DNA of 64,000 nucleotides, taken from Timema cristinae (Eukaryota; Arthropoda; Insecta; Phasmatodea; Timematidae). Location: NCBI GenBank assembly GCA_039000515.1, contig JBCFYV010000001.1:59392234-59456233 (forward strand), in the 5' to 3' direction. The position numbers and the translations under genes are program-made. Positions 21,401 through 27,411 of this stretch are shown here, piece after piece (position 1 is the stretch's first letter; each line of letters begins with the position of its first letter). The notes beneath the pieces are model-generated. The model saw only the letters and a list, made by a program, of their open reading frames with translations. It did no database searches and was not told where the DNA came from.

Positions 21401-22713
21401 CCATAGCATCCCAGAGAGAACCAACATAGACCAGAGTAAATAACATAGCATCCCAGAGAGAACCAACATACACCAGAGTAAAATACCATAGCATCCCAGA
21501 GAGAACCAGAGTAAAATACCATAGCATCCCAGAGAGAACCAACATAGACCAGAGTAAAATACCATAGCATCCCAGAGAGAACCAACATACACCAGAGTAA
21601 ATACCATGGCATCCCAGAGAGAACCAACATGAACCAGAGTAAAATACCATAGCATCCCAGAGAGAACCAACATACACCAGAGTAAAATACCATAGCATCC
21701 CAGAGAGAACCAACATGAACCAGAGTAAAATACCATAGCATCCCAGAGAGAACCAACATAGACCAGAGTAAATAACATAGCATCCCAGAGAGAACCAACA
21801 TACACCAGAGTAAAATACCATAGCATCCGAGAGAGAACCAACATAGACCAGAGTAAATAACATAGCATCCCAGAGAGAACCAACATAGACCAGAGTAAAT
21901 AACATAGCATCCCAGAGAGAACCAACATGAACCAGAGTAAAATACCATAGCATCCCAGAGAGAACCAACATACACCAGAGTAAAATACCATAGCATCCCA
22001 GAGAGAACCAACATGAACCAGAGTAAAATACCATAGCATCCCAGAGAGAACCAACATACACCAGAGTAAAATACCATAGCATCCCAGAGAGAACCAACAT
22101 AGACCAGAGTAAATAACATAGCATCCCAGAGAGAACCAACATACACCAGAGTAAAATACCATAGCATCCCAGAGAGAACCAACATACACCAGAGTAAAAT
22201 ACCATAGCATCCCAGAGAGAACCAACATGAACCAGAGTAAAATACCATAGCATCCCAGAGAGAACCAACATACACCAGAGTAAATACCATAGCATCCCAG
22301 AGAGAACCAACATACACCAGAGTAAAATAACAGAGTATTCTATTGCAAACAAGGGAATTCTTAAATAAAAAACCAGAGCATCCCACAGTAACCAAACCAT
22401 TCCAGAGTAAACCAGAGACCCTGAAAGAACCAGACTAACTCTGGTTGTTTCATAACCCATTGAAAACCAGAGTAAAACCCAGAACTTGGTTTGATCTGGA
22501 TTTTCTTGGTTTTTTACTTTGGTTTCCTCTTGAGATTTTCACCAGGGTATTCATTTCTGAAGCAATATCTTCCCATGCCTTTTCTTTTTCCTTCCAGGTG
22601 ACAGCATCAGTCAGTTTATTATTTATTATTTCCTGATATTTATTTACTAAATTCACAAGTGTTTGATTTTCTTCAAACGAAAAATTAGTTCCACGTTTAC
22701 GTTTTTCCGACAT
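510..22713 (-). CDS. Myb/SANT-like DNA-binding protein, four exons
   Basis: Exons are 22543-22713, 2955-3201, 2391-2479 and 510-785. All junctions are GT-AG and the phases agree (0, 1, 0), giving 260 residues. Residues about 8-85 form a Myb/SANT-like (Myb_DNA-bind_5 type) domain. It has basic KRKR, the pattern NFSFEENQTLVNLV, then NNKLTDAVT, AWEDIASEMN, and across the junction RTAKELRAKWQNLKKKTRK. A low-complexity Ser/Pro/Thr-rich tail follows. Proteins of this type occur both as host regulators and as accessory proteins of PIF/Harbinger transposons. A Harbinger-like terminus lies 320 bases upstream of the start, so a transposon origin is possible. The 19.3-kb first intron appears to be a foldback transposon. 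The start was chosen at the Met just before the basic stretch; an upstream in-frame Met (22932) follows sequence without domain likeness. Transcription of the gene is not shown. Confidence 0.75.
786..2390. other. Intron 3 of the Myb/SANT gene; no gene seen
   Basis: AT-rich sequence between exons 3 and 4. No open frame with a recognisable domain, no clear repeat and no RNA gene was found on either strand. Confidence 0.5.
2391..2479 (-). CDS. Myb/SANT gene exon 3
   Basis: A short 89-base exon with strong sites. The acceptor is TATCTTTAATAG and the donor is GAG followed by GTAAGTAAG. It enters in phase 1 and leaves in phase 0, joining exons 2 and 4 without a frame change. The residues include TSTGMAPRPISEEGHLEE, with no known domain. 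Confidence 0.72.
2480..2954. other. Intron 2 of the Myb/SANT gene; no gene seen
   Basis: 475 bases of AT-rich intron between the exon 2 donor (GTTGGTG on the minus strand) and the exon 3 acceptor. Nothing else was recognised. Confidence 0.5.
2955..3201 (-). CDS. Myb/SANT gene exon 2
   Basis: 247 bases encoding the second half of the Myb/SANT-like domain (RTAKELRAKWQNLKKKTRK) and an acidic linker ending DSDLDLGQDF. The acceptor is TTTTCCACCAG and the donor is TTTCAG/GTTGG. The first two exon bases (GG) belong to the inverted terminus of the element that forms intron 1. A second possible AG lies a few codons downstream (TTTACTTTAG), but its phase does not fit exon 1. Confidence 0.72.
3330..4975. 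repeat. 73-bp degenerate tandem array
   Basis: About 22-24 diverged units of 72-75 bp. Each contains AACCAGACTTTGTCTGGAACAC followed by variants of TCTGTGGTTTGGTCTGG and TTTGGGACGGAACAAACC. Open frames across it are by-products of the repeat. It forms the left inverted arm of the foldback-type element. Confidence 0.85.
4976..6525. other. No gene recognised (inside intron 1)
   Basis: AT-rich sequence with frequent stop codons on both strands. No transposon terminus, tRNA-like sequence or coding remnant was recognised. Confidence 0.5.
6526..6935. repeat. ~55-bp degenerate minisatellite
   Basis: Seven to eight diverged units, each with a version of GCTATTTGGAGTAGTCTTC followed by GGCAAATTTTTGAAA. 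Clear unit starts lie near 6526, 6577, 6633, 6684, 6743, 6797 and 6853. Divergence between units is high, so the array is old. Confidence 0.65.
7096..7114. repeat. Poly-G run of 19
   Basis: Nineteen consecutive G in an otherwise AT-rich region. The exact length is prone to sequencing error. Confidence 0.9.
7213..7479 (+). repeat. tRNA-derived SINE
   Basis: The head carries a degenerate A box near 7224 (TGGTGTAGTTTGCTAACA) and a B box near 7302 (GGTTTGAATCTC). The body contains CCACTCTCCTTCCA and AACCCGAACAGTTAGTAGG, and the tail is AAATAAAAATTAAA. Related bodies recur at 1-225, 7800-7985 and 18430-18700, which defines a family in this window. Confidence 0.7.
7800..7985 (+). repeat. 5'-truncated SINE of the same family
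   Basis: The body matches the SINE at 7213-7479 from the CATCTTCCATGCAAATGTG block through ATAACCCGAATGGGTAGTAAG to an A-rich tail of AAATAAAAATAAAT. The tRNA-like head is missing or too diverged to see. Confidence 0.6.
7986..8615. other. No clear gene; possible decayed lead-in to the viral insertion
   Basis: Mostly stop-rich AT sequence. From about 8500 short open pieces precede the helicase frame at 8616, interrupted by stops (for example TAA at 8613-8615). They may be decayed upstream NS1 sequence, but no motif supports this. Confidence 0.35.
8616..9113 (+). pseudogene. Densovirus-like NS1 helicase fragment (endogenous viral element)
   Basis: An open frame without the N-terminal half of NS1 (replication initiator and superfamily 3 helicase of parvoviruses). 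Walker A is GNTNTGKS at 8697-8720. After it come FHYDQLPSATC, VGTWKLLLEG, the B' motif region with KHSDKED, and motif C PIYLTTNNP. The acidic pair expected at Walker B between Walker A and B' is not visible, so an in-frame loss is likely. The endonuclease domain is absent and the fragment ends at a stop at 9111-9113. The combination is typical of densovirus NS1. Capsid-like remnants follow on the same strand. The copy lies in an intron, antisense to the Myb/SANT gene, and cannot encode a full initiator. Confidence 0.8.
9149..10164 (+). pseudogene. Densovirus-like capsid protein remnant
   Basis: An ATG at 9149 opens a 28-residue piece with a basic KKRKR stretch, stopped at 9233-9235. In another frame, 9289-9651 and 9829-10164 are open and read like the C-terminal half of a densovirus capsid protein (for example FHFWINGG, IPGIDGVNTNMNQWSV, FSYRIKLETKFKYNR). 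The join between them carries stops at 9649, 9742, 9769, 9790 and 9811. With at least one frame change and five stops it is non-functional. Capsid identity rests on position after NS1 and overall likeness, so it is less certain than the helicase. Confidence 0.65.
10155..10481 (+). pseudogene. Open remnant without start, probably viral
   Basis: About 108 codons free of stops in a third frame, overlapping the capsid remnant end and ending at TAA 10479-10481. There is no ATG. Residues include KKRGPWQGLSRQFPKRS, TWIYVKDAEQKIFLSSYLDK and TDDRPWLGIGGSS. No family was recognised. Its place directly after the capsid frame suggests more viral sequence shifted by an indel, but chance cannot be excluded. 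Confidence 0.35.
10406..10493. repeat. Branched palindrome after the viral remnant
   Basis: An outer imperfect stem AGGGG...CCCCT encloses a better stem (GTGTGGGGGTA with TACCCCACAC). Inside are two small hairpins, AGCCACTATGTGACT and TGCAATC-ATT-GATTGCA. A stem with two internal arms is the shape of parvovirus terminal hairpins. It lies 240 bases after the capsid-like frame. No matching left terminus was found. Confidence 0.45.
10494..11337. other. No gene recognised
   Basis: Intronic AT-rich sequence between the viral remnant and a Helitron end. No supported coding or RNA feature. Confidence 0.45.
11338..11577 (+). mobile_element. Non-autonomous Helitron, 3' end preserved
   Basis: The 3' terminus has a hairpin (CACGG-GCAACG-CCGTG, 11550-11565) nine bases before CTAG (11574-11577), which is followed by T, the canonical Helitron ending. 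The body shares ATGCCCAGCCAAATCTATGG and CGCAGAGATCT with the copies at 41688 and 52844. The 5' TC terminus is not clear here, so the left border is approximate. Confidence 0.6.
11635..12175. mobile_element. PIF/Harbinger-type MITE, TAA target duplication
   Basis: Termini are TGCCGGGATCACGATCAACT and the complement of AGTTGATCGGGATCCCGGCA, inverted with few mismatches. TAA is duplicated outside (11632-11634, 12176-12178). A 541-bp element with a 3-bp TWA target duplication and no coding frame fits a non-autonomous PIF/Harbinger element. Close relatives lie at 62439-62948 and, more diverged, 61809-62204. Confidence 0.75.
12179..13362. other. No gene recognised
   Basis: Intronic AT-rich sequence with no supported coding, RNA or repeat feature. 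Confidence 0.45.
13363..14115 (-). pseudogene. LINE reverse transcriptase remnant, inverted 5' part
   Basis: Read on the minus strand in shifting frames, the sequence resembles the N-terminal and middle part of a non-LTR reverse transcriptase. Recognisable pieces are GKAVGVDRITSEIP, VIVPLYKGKGNKSECKNY, a DQIFALK-like block and a DLEKVYDQVN-like block. Many stops and indels are present. Open frames on the plus strand here are antisense by-products. The C-terminal part of the same kind of protein follows directly, but on the plus strand. Confidence 0.6.
14116..14530 (+). pseudogene. LINE reverse transcriptase C-terminal remnant
   Basis: On the plus strand the frame resembles the C-terminal domain of the same LINE family: KMAVYKTVLPTLLYGCEA, then a WNVHNEWMLKDCGLKVNP-like block. 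Nonsense codons interrupt it (for example TGA where the conserved Trp after CEA is expected). It abuts the inverted N-terminal part at about 14115. Confidence 0.6.
14887..15518 (-). mobile_element. Short piggyBac derivative with TTAA target duplication
   Basis: The element starts CCCTTCC at 14887 and ends GGAAGGG at 15518, with TTAA immediately outside on both sides (14883-14886 and 15519-15522). Precise TTAA flanks and CCC/GGG ends are the hallmark of piggyBac. It is 632 bp long and keeps one short frame with piggyBac-like N-terminal sequence, so it is a deletion derivative. Confidence 0.8.
15056..15289 (-). pseudogene. piggyBac transposase N-terminal fragment
   Basis: 77 codons with an acidic N-terminal stretch (SDENDCDNSENAN) and then PPVEYSRLFFDDKMLDRLCEVANLYVG. 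The latter matches the start of the DDE_Tnp_1_7 region (pattern P..YF.LFF...L...I...TN.Y). The catalytic DDD core is absent and the frame stops after GKSC. It lies inside a bona fide TTAA-flanked element, which supports the assignment. Confidence 0.7.
15960..15991 (+). repeat. Subterminal motif CCAGGACAATGA, left pair
   Basis: Two perfect copies at 15960-15971 and 15980-15991, about 180 bases inside the left terminus. They are probably transposase-binding sites, by analogy with subterminal repeats of other DNA transposons. Confidence 0.75.
16143..18275 (-). pseudogene. Transposase-like protein of the 3.9-kb transposon, broken
   Basis: The start is ATG at 18273-18275. The N-terminus is very basic (LAKKRLAEKKRQEK, then TAREKRLTRKKWKENSKRYR), likely DNA-binding. 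The frame shifts in an A-run near 17796 and has stops between 17335 and 17471. The 282-codon part contains Cys pairs (CLLRKCDVCKSN), then LFHIDFSENYNCKYYNEAQ, HFGASRTHTGVYYL, LRHDPVSIWAHL and FFSDPPATQYRNKTNFF. The Asp in HIDFSENY and SDPP are candidate catalytic acids. After a short gap (possibly a decayed intron, acceptor at 16422) a C-terminal block follows: SGDWVVVCYD, YPGEVV, KWPNQKD, DVVRRIDPPEP. From memory, relatives carry a third conserved block (GHGK-like) between these parts; it is missing here. Such proteins are widespread in arthropods. I do not know an established name. Confidence 0.6.
18422..18470. repeat. (TTA)n microsatellite, tail of a SINE
   Basis: About 15 ATT/TTA triplets. 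They correspond to the 3' tail of the minus-strand SINE that follows. Confidence 0.85.
18430..18700 (-). repeat. tRNA-derived SINE nested in the transposon
   Basis: On the minus strand it has a B-box-like TGGTTCGGATCCC and a body ending TAACCCGGACGGGTAGTAAG, followed by a TAA-repeat tail. The body end matches the SINEs at 7213-7479 and 7800-7985. It interrupts the 5' flank of the transposase-like remnant and so is younger than the transposon. Confidence 0.7.
18896..19508. repeat. Subterminal motif CCAGGACAATGA, right cluster
   Basis: Direct copies lie at 18937, 18952, 19106, 19298 and 19497. Inverted copies lie at 18896 (TCATTGTCCTG) and 18915 (TCATTATCCTGG, one mismatch). With the two left copies this makes nine within one element, all outside the coding part. 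Confidence 0.75.
19736..19868. repeat. 43-bp array, part 1
   Basis: Three diverged units of the CCCAGAGAGAACCAACATAC...CCAGAGTAAAATACCATAGC repeat. They are separated from the main array by an insertion of about 820 bases. Confidence 0.75.
19869..20689. mobile_element. Probable non-autonomous insertion inside the 43-bp array
   Basis: Unrelated sequence interrupts the array. Its right end (complement starting AGAGATGGGCGAAACCGTG) contains a block TGACTGTGATTTT that recurs inverted at the left end, so the ends are partly inverted. The interior is rich in ATACTC/GAGTAT motifs and TATCGGTGAT-like pieces. There is no coding potential. The target duplication is not clear and the family is unknown. 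Confidence 0.4.
20690..22335. repeat. 43-bp tandem array, ~38 units
   Basis: Highly regular units of 42-43 bp with two alternating middles (ACATACACC or ACATGAACC or ACATAGACC) and variable AAATACC/AAATAACA. Because 43 is not a multiple of three and stops are absent on the minus strand, three long overlapping frames (537-592 codons) arise. They are not genes. The array is the right inverted arm of the foldback-type element. Confidence 0.95.
22543..22713 (-). CDS. Myb/SANT gene exon 1
   Basis: 57 codons from ATG (22711-22713): basic start SEKRKRG, then the first half of the Myb/SANT-like domain. The donor is CTG/GTGAAA, phase 0. The last five exon bases (CCCTG) are the terminus of the intron-forming element, adding Thr-Leu where the uninterrupted frame would go straight on. 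GTGAAA is a moderate donor. Confidence 0.72.
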
Positions 22714-22929
22714 TCTGTTTATAAAATAAATAAAATTGAAATTAACACAACACAGAAAATAATAAATATATTTAAAAATAATTATAGTTGATTTTAGGAC
22801 GCTTTTCATCAATCGACTGTTTTCATGATGACAAAAAATAATTTTACCCTTGAAATTTGAATTAATTTTACTACCAACCTCTGCATCCAACAAATTAACT
22901 CCAAGACAACTAACCTCCCCATAGAAAGC

Positions 22930-23032
22930 CATTCAAACAATAAACTACGTTAACCTGAAGTTTTAACTCGGGGTTATATTAACCCTCAGCTTAGTTAACC
23001 AGTGGTTTAATTCGATATTGAAACATCGGCCC
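22930..23032. mobile_element. PIF/Harbinger-like terminus upstream of the Myb/SANT gene
   Basis: On the minus strand the sequence begins GGGCCGATGTTTCAATATCG, followed by subterminal GGTTAA/TTAACC palindromes (AACCACTGGTTAA, GGGTTAATATAACCC). TAA follows the outer CCC at 23033-23035. This looks like a Harbinger end. The partner terminus was not found, so either the rest lies outside the window or this is a solo fragment. Confidence 0.4.
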
Positions 23033-23035
23033 TAA

Positions 23036-23456
23036 ATAAACTATAGTCGTGTTCAGTTTTTTCTTAAGGGAACAAGTGTTTAAATTACCAGGATGAATAT
23101 CTAAACTAAAACGTAAGTAACTAGTCCTAGCTTTGATTCAACAATGTATAATACAATGCTATTATTTTTATTAATGTTGAGTTGCTAGTTTTCTAGGATT
23201 GTTAGTAAATATATATTTACGAGAAAGGTTTTAGTAGCAATTAAGAGACCGTCCCCACAAGTTTTTAACAGAAACTAAATAGGACTAGGCTCTAGGCCTA
23301 TAGCTTTTTTTATATATATAAAGTCAGATGATTTTTTATAGGCCTACAAATTTTATTTTTACAATAATTTTAGGATAAATCAATCTATTTTTTAATAGCA
23401 ATAATATAGTATAGGGCCTAGGCTGATATTTATCGACTTTATCTTCTACTTCAAGG
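23036..23456. other. No gene recognised
   Basis: AT-rich flank between the Harbinger-like terminus and the BEL/Pao insertion. It continues at 30379 on the other side of the retrotransposon. Confidence 0.5.
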
Positions 23457-23461
23457 GATAG

Positions 23462-24036
23462 TGTTTAGTGTAAATTTACAATTGAATGAAAACTAAAGAA
23501 GCCTCTGGAGGACCAGTGTTACGAACACGGATAAATGAACTGTATGGTGGAAAGGAAATTGATAGAGGCAACTCACCTTCACTTTATGTGGTATAACTGG
23601 CAGTGTCCTGGCGCAGTTTTCTTCAACAACACACACGAATAAAAATCTAGACCACTTCCGGGTGAAGGGTTTACGGAACCTTATCACTTTGTCTTGATCG
23701 AGTCTCCGTGCACGGCACAAATTAATCAACACACTAAAAACTCCACGCCAGCGACACTTGGCGGGAAAACAATAAACATATAGTGGTCCAGGTATGGTCT
23801 TGTTGCCTCCAAGAGTGGGGAAGGTTAATGTAAGATATGAAAAAACCAAACAAACAGAACTAAACCTCAACAATAACAAACAAAAACTCACAAACCAAAA
23901 CAAAACAAAAACAGTTCAATTTCGAGGCATAGAGAATCTAGATAAAAGGAGCACTATTCAAAGATATAACATAGAGGAATGAAAATGAAGTATAGGATTA
24001 GTAATATTCGTCAAACAATAGAAAACTATACAAACA
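23462..24036 (-). repeat. BEL/Pao 3' LTR
   Basis: 575 bp, starting TG and ending CA, nearly identical to 29800-30373. Visible differences are T/C in CGCAGTTTTC near 23616 and a C/G indel in CTTGGCGGG near 23760. Short frames inside it are incidental. Confidence 0.95.
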
Positions 24037-24130
24037 TACCGCCCACCAAAAACTAAAATGAGTTTTTTATGAACAACAAACCAGCAACAAAGATATGAAC
24101 AGAATAATATTATAGGAGAATGTATCCTTC

Positions 24131-25069
24131 CTATTGATTAGGAAGTGGACATAATTTTACAACCGGTCGTTTGAGGGTCCCGTGCTCGGTGCGGACACTT
24201 ACGACTCTCGTTATCCCATCCCTTCCAGGGTACACCTCTGCTACTCTTCCGAGCAGCCACCTGAGTGGGGGAAGATTGTCTTCCTTTATCAAGACTAACT
24301 GTCCTTCTTGTAAATTGACCTTGTTTGTAGTCCATTTTTGTCGCTGTTGGAGAGTATGGATATATTCCCTTGACCATCTTTGCCAAAAGTGCTGATAGGC
24401 TTGTTGTATCAACTGCCAGCGTTTCAACCTGTTGGTAGGTAGCTCAGTTACGATCTCCTCAGGTGGTCTGGTGAGAGAATGACCCACTATGAAATGTCCT
24501 GGTGTCAATGGATCAAGGTCATTCGGATCCGCAGAGAGAGCACAAAGAGGCCTTGAATTTAGCACGGCTTCAATTTGAATGAAGAGCGTGGAGAGGCTTT
24601 CAAAGGTAAGTGTCTGATCACCCACCACTCGCTTTAGGTGAGTTTTTGCCGACTTGATACCAGCCTCCCATAGTCCACCAAAATGTGGAGCTGAAGGTGG
24701 GTTGAAATGCCAATTTATGCCTTGGACCGAAAGTTTATCTGTTACCACTTTGGTTTCGGTATGGGATTCTAGATGCCTTTGTATTTCTGTAAAATGGCGC
24801 TTGGCACCTACAAAGTTTGTGCCACAGTCGCTATAAATGTCTGAGCACATACCCCGACGGGAAATAAACCGAAGAACGGCATCAAGAAAGGCCCTTGTGC
24901 TTAAGTCTGATACCACCTCAAGGTGCACTGCCTTAGTTGCCAAGCACACAAACAAACATAAATAAGCCTTGAGCACCTTAGAATTCCTTAATTCAGATGA
25001 TTTTATCTGGAAGGGTCCTCCATAATCCACTCCAACTCGCACAAATGGTCTTGATTGCTGCACACGCAT
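24131..25069 (-). CDS. pol: BEL/Pao integrase core and C-terminus
   Basis: 312 codons, third frame of the broken polyprotein. The integrase DDE core is visible: Asp in VGVDYGGPF, Asp in YSDCGTNFVGAKRHF, Glu in PHFGGLWEAGIKSAKTH. A DUF5641-type C-terminal domain follows (LKRWQLIQQAYQHFWQRW, then EGQLVLIKEDNLPPLRW). It is separated from the preceding frame by a missing G near 25081-25084. The catalytic residues look intact, but the frame has no start of its own except an internal Met. Confidence 0.9.
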   Translation of the reverse strand: MRVQQSRPFVRVGVDYGGPFQIKSSELRNSKVLKAYLCLFVCLATKAVHLEVVSDLSTRAFLDAVLRFISRRGMCSDIYSDCGTNFVGAKRHFTEIQRHLESHTETKVVTDKLSVQGINWHFNPPSAPHFGGLWEAGIKSAKTHLKRVVGDQTLTFESLSTLFIQIEAVLNSRPLCALSADPNDLDPLTPGHFIVGHSLTRPPEEIVTELPTNRLKRWQLIQQAYQHFWQRWSREYIHTLQQRQKWTTNKVNLQEGQLVLIKEDNLPPLRWLLGRVAEVYPGRDGITRVVSVRTEHGTLKRPVVKLCPLPNQ

Positions 25070-27411
25070 TGCTGGGAGGTCCCCATGAATGGTTGGAGCG
25101 CAGGTGCCTTAAATCGAAAACATCTCATACACTTGAAGATCCGGGTTTTTATAACAGTGCGTGCTGAGAGAATCCAGTACTGGTCTTGAATGAGTGAGTG
25201 GGTTGTTCGAAGTCCAGCATGAAAATGAGATACATGGTAGTGATCAACAATGATATCGGTGATATGACTATTTTTAGGCAACAGAAGAGGATGTTTTGTG
25301 TCATACCGCAGTGAAGAGTGTCTCAAGCGACCTCCTACCCTCAATAGGCCCTCCTGGTCGAGAAACGGGTTTAGGCCCCTCACGCGGGGTGAACATTCCC
25401 GGCCCTTCTTTATTTCTTCAAGTTCTGACTCAAACGCCTGTTGTTGAACTTGTTTGATACATAACATGCGGGCCGTCTTGAGCTCCTTGGACAACAATGG
25501 GCCTTTACAACGATCTTGATTCTTTACTTTGGAGTTCTGAATAAACCGTGCTAAAAATGCGATGACTCGTTGCAGCTTTACCCATGATGAGAAACGTTTG
25601 AGAAGGTCTGCCCACCAAGTATTCACTTCTACTACTAGACTGGTAACCCTTACAATCTTTAATTCAGGTAACTCTACCTGGCAAGTCACCTCAGGCAGCT
25701 TGGGCCAACTACTAATGGGTTGTTTCAGCCACTCTGGTCCTGTCCACCAGATGTGGAAATTTGTCAACTCTTCAGGATGTAAGCCTCTAGATGCACAATC
25801 AGCCGGATTTGAATTAGATGGGACATGTCTCCAATGTTGTGCTGGTATTGCTGCTTGAATTTGGGCTACTCTGTTGGCAACGAATGTTTTCAAAAGATGT
25901 GGTGACGTTTGAATCCATGCCAAAACGATGGTAGAATCTGACCAAGTATACACAGTTGACACCTGTAATCGTTGTTTAAGGTTCTGCTGCACCCACTCCA
26001 TAAGTGTGGCTAGGAGCTGAGCCCCACAAAGCTCAAGCCTAGGAAGAGATAAACTCTTAACCGGAGCTACTCTTGACTTGGCAATAAGGTTGTTGACTTG
26101 AATTTCTCCATTGCCCGTGGTAGTTCGAAGATAGACGACTGCTGCATATCCTTTGATAGATGCATCACAAAATCCATGAAGCTGGCAATTAATAGCATCA
26201 CTGGTTGGTAGAAATCTGTTGATCTTGACATGTGTAAGAACATGAAAGTTTGAACAAAACCTTTGCCACCCTTGTCCGAGCTCTGGTGGAAGTGGTTCAT
26301 CCCAATCAAGTCTTATGGTCCACAAAATCTGCATGAACGCCTTAGCCCAGAACACCACTGGAGATAGCCACCCCACAGGATCAAATATCCTAGCAATATT
26401 TGAGAGAACTGCCCTCTTCGTTACTGTAATCTCAGAGGGATGTACATGATAAGAGAATGAATCTGATGTGGGGTCCCATTCCAGTCCTAATATCTTAATT
26501 ATTTGATCTCCATCTTCTTCAAACATGAGGGGAACTTCACGGTGTTCATTTGGTATCCTCTTTAATACTTCAGGGTGGTTGCTAGACCATTTTCTAAGTT
26601 GGAAGCCTCCTAAGCTTAGCAATTCAATCAGCTCGGTTTGTAAACTGAGAGCAGATTCCACTGAATCAGCACCAGTGACTATGTCATCAACAAAAATGTC
26701 CTTACATAGGACCTGGGCAGCACGAGGGTAACGAAGTTTTTCATCAGAAGCGAGTTGACGCAGGGATCGCATCGCTAAGTACGGAGCTGAAGATACACCA
26801 TAAGTCACAGTATTCAATTGATATTCTTGAATCTGTTGATCAGGGGATTCGCGCCACAGTATTACCTGGTAATGTCGGTCATCCGGAGTGACAAGTATTT
26901 GTCGATACATCTTGCATATATCAGTGGTGAGCACAATGGGATGAAATCGAAAATTCATAACAATTTCCACAATTTCCCTTTGCAGTTTGGGACCCTTCAA
27001 TAATGTATCATTCAGTGACTGACCCGATGATGTTGCTGCAGAAGCGTCAAATACAACTCTCAGTTTGGTGGTTGAACTAGATTCTTTGGATACGCAATGA
27101 TGTGGAATATAGTATTTAATGTCTTGGATCATTGATGGTTCAATGCGCTGCATGTGACCGAGTTCTTCATATTCCTTTAGAAAGGTCACATACTGTTCCT
27201 TTAGTTGTGGGTAACGAGCTAGGCGACGTTCCAGCTGAATGAGTCTCTTGACTGCTTGTTGATGTGATTCTCCCAGCTCTGGTTGTGCATCCTTGAAAGG
27301 TAGCCGAACAATGTATCTACCCTCATTGTCACAAGTGTGTGTTGTCACATAGTGTGCCTCACACATAGCTTCATTAGGGTCAATGTGTTTAGTCACGGGT
27401 AATTCTTCCAC
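25003..27411 (-). CDS. pol: BEL/Pao reverse transcriptase, RNase H, integrase zinc finger
   Basis: 802 codons in the middle frame. Reverse transcriptase shows VVFDASAA, YGVSSAPYLAMRSL and the catalytic FVDDIVTGAD box. RNase H-like sequence follows (LHGFCDASIKGYAAVVYL, TWSDSTIVLAWIQ, NPADCASRGL). The integrase HHCC finger is HYHVSHFHAGLRTTH with CMRCFRF. The frame does not begin with ATG; it continues Gag-protease after a one-base break near 27411-27415 and breaks again at 25081-25084. RNase H aspartates and the RT motif are intact. Confidence 0.92.
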   Translation of the reverse strand: MEELPVTKHIDPNEAMCEAHYVTTHTCDNEGRYIVRLPFKDAQPELGESHQQAVKRLIQLERRLARYPQLKEQYVTFLKEYEELGHMQRIEPSMIQDIKYYIPHHCVSKESSSTTKLRVVFDASAATSSGQSLNDTLLKGPKLQREIVEIVMNFRFHPIVLTTDICKMYRQILVTPDDRHYQVILWRESPDQQIQEYQLNTVTYGVSSAPYLAMRSLRQLASDEKLRYPRAAQVLCKDIFVDDIVTGADSVESALSLQTELIELLSLGGFQLRKWSSNHPEVLKRIPNEHREVPLMFEEDGDQIIKILGLEWDPTSDSFSYHVHPSEITVTKRAVLSNIARIFDPVGWLSPVVFWAKAFMQILWTIRLDWDEPLPPELGQGWQRFCSNFHVLTHVKINRFLPTSDAINCQLHGFCDASIKGYAAVVYLRTTTGNGEIQVNNLIAKSRVAPVKSLSLPRLELCGAQLLATLMEWVQQNLKQRLQVSTVYTWSDSTIVLAWIQTSPHLLKTFVANRVAQIQAAIPAQHWRHVPSNSNPADCASRGLHPEELTNFHIWWTGPEWLKQPISSWPKLPEVTCQVELPELKIVRVTSLVVEVNTWWADLLKRFSSWVKLQRVIAFLARFIQNSKVKNQDRCKGPLLSKELKTARMLCIKQVQQQAFESELEEIKKGRECSPRVRGLNPFLDQEGLLRVGGRLRHSSLRYDTKHPLLLPKNSHITDIIVDHYHVSHFHAGLRTTHSLIQDQYWILSARTVIKTRIFKCMRCFRFKAPALQPFMGTSQQCVCSNQDHLCELEWIMEDPSR

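Larger units (their letters stand above)
3200..22547. mobile_element. Foldback-type element forming intron 1 of the Myb/SANT gene
   Basis: The two ends are inverted: CCCTGGTGGAAAA at 3200 and the complement of TTTTCACCAGGG ending at 22547. TA is duplicated outside (3198-3199 and 22548-22549). Subterminal sequence is also inverted: CCAAGGAAATCCAGACC near 3300 matches the complement of GATCTGGATTTTCTTGG near 22500. Further in lie arrays of 73-bp (left) and 43-bp (right) repeats that share motifs in opposite orientation, for example GGTTCTCTCTGGGA and its complement. On the minus strand the donor (CTG/GTGAAA) and acceptor (CCACCAG/GG) fall inside the termini. Removing the element and one TA restores a continuous Myb/SANT frame. 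No transposase of its own was recognised; the interior is filled with other elements. The superfamily is not assigned. Confidence 0.6.

Noticed and set aside
20690..22335. CRISPR-like appearance of the regular repeat array
   Set aside because: There are no unique spacers; whole units repeat with few variants, and the genome is eukaryotic.
20615..22460. Three overlapping long minus-strand open frames of 537-592 codons
   Set aside because: They are the same 43-bp tandem repeat read in three frames. The unit lacks stops on that strand and is not a multiple of three. Not genes.
23493..23903. 136-codon frame in the BEL/Pao LTR, with a shorter version at 29831-30190
   Set aside because: Lies within the LTR, is altered by a one-base indel between the two LTRs, and has no recognised domain.
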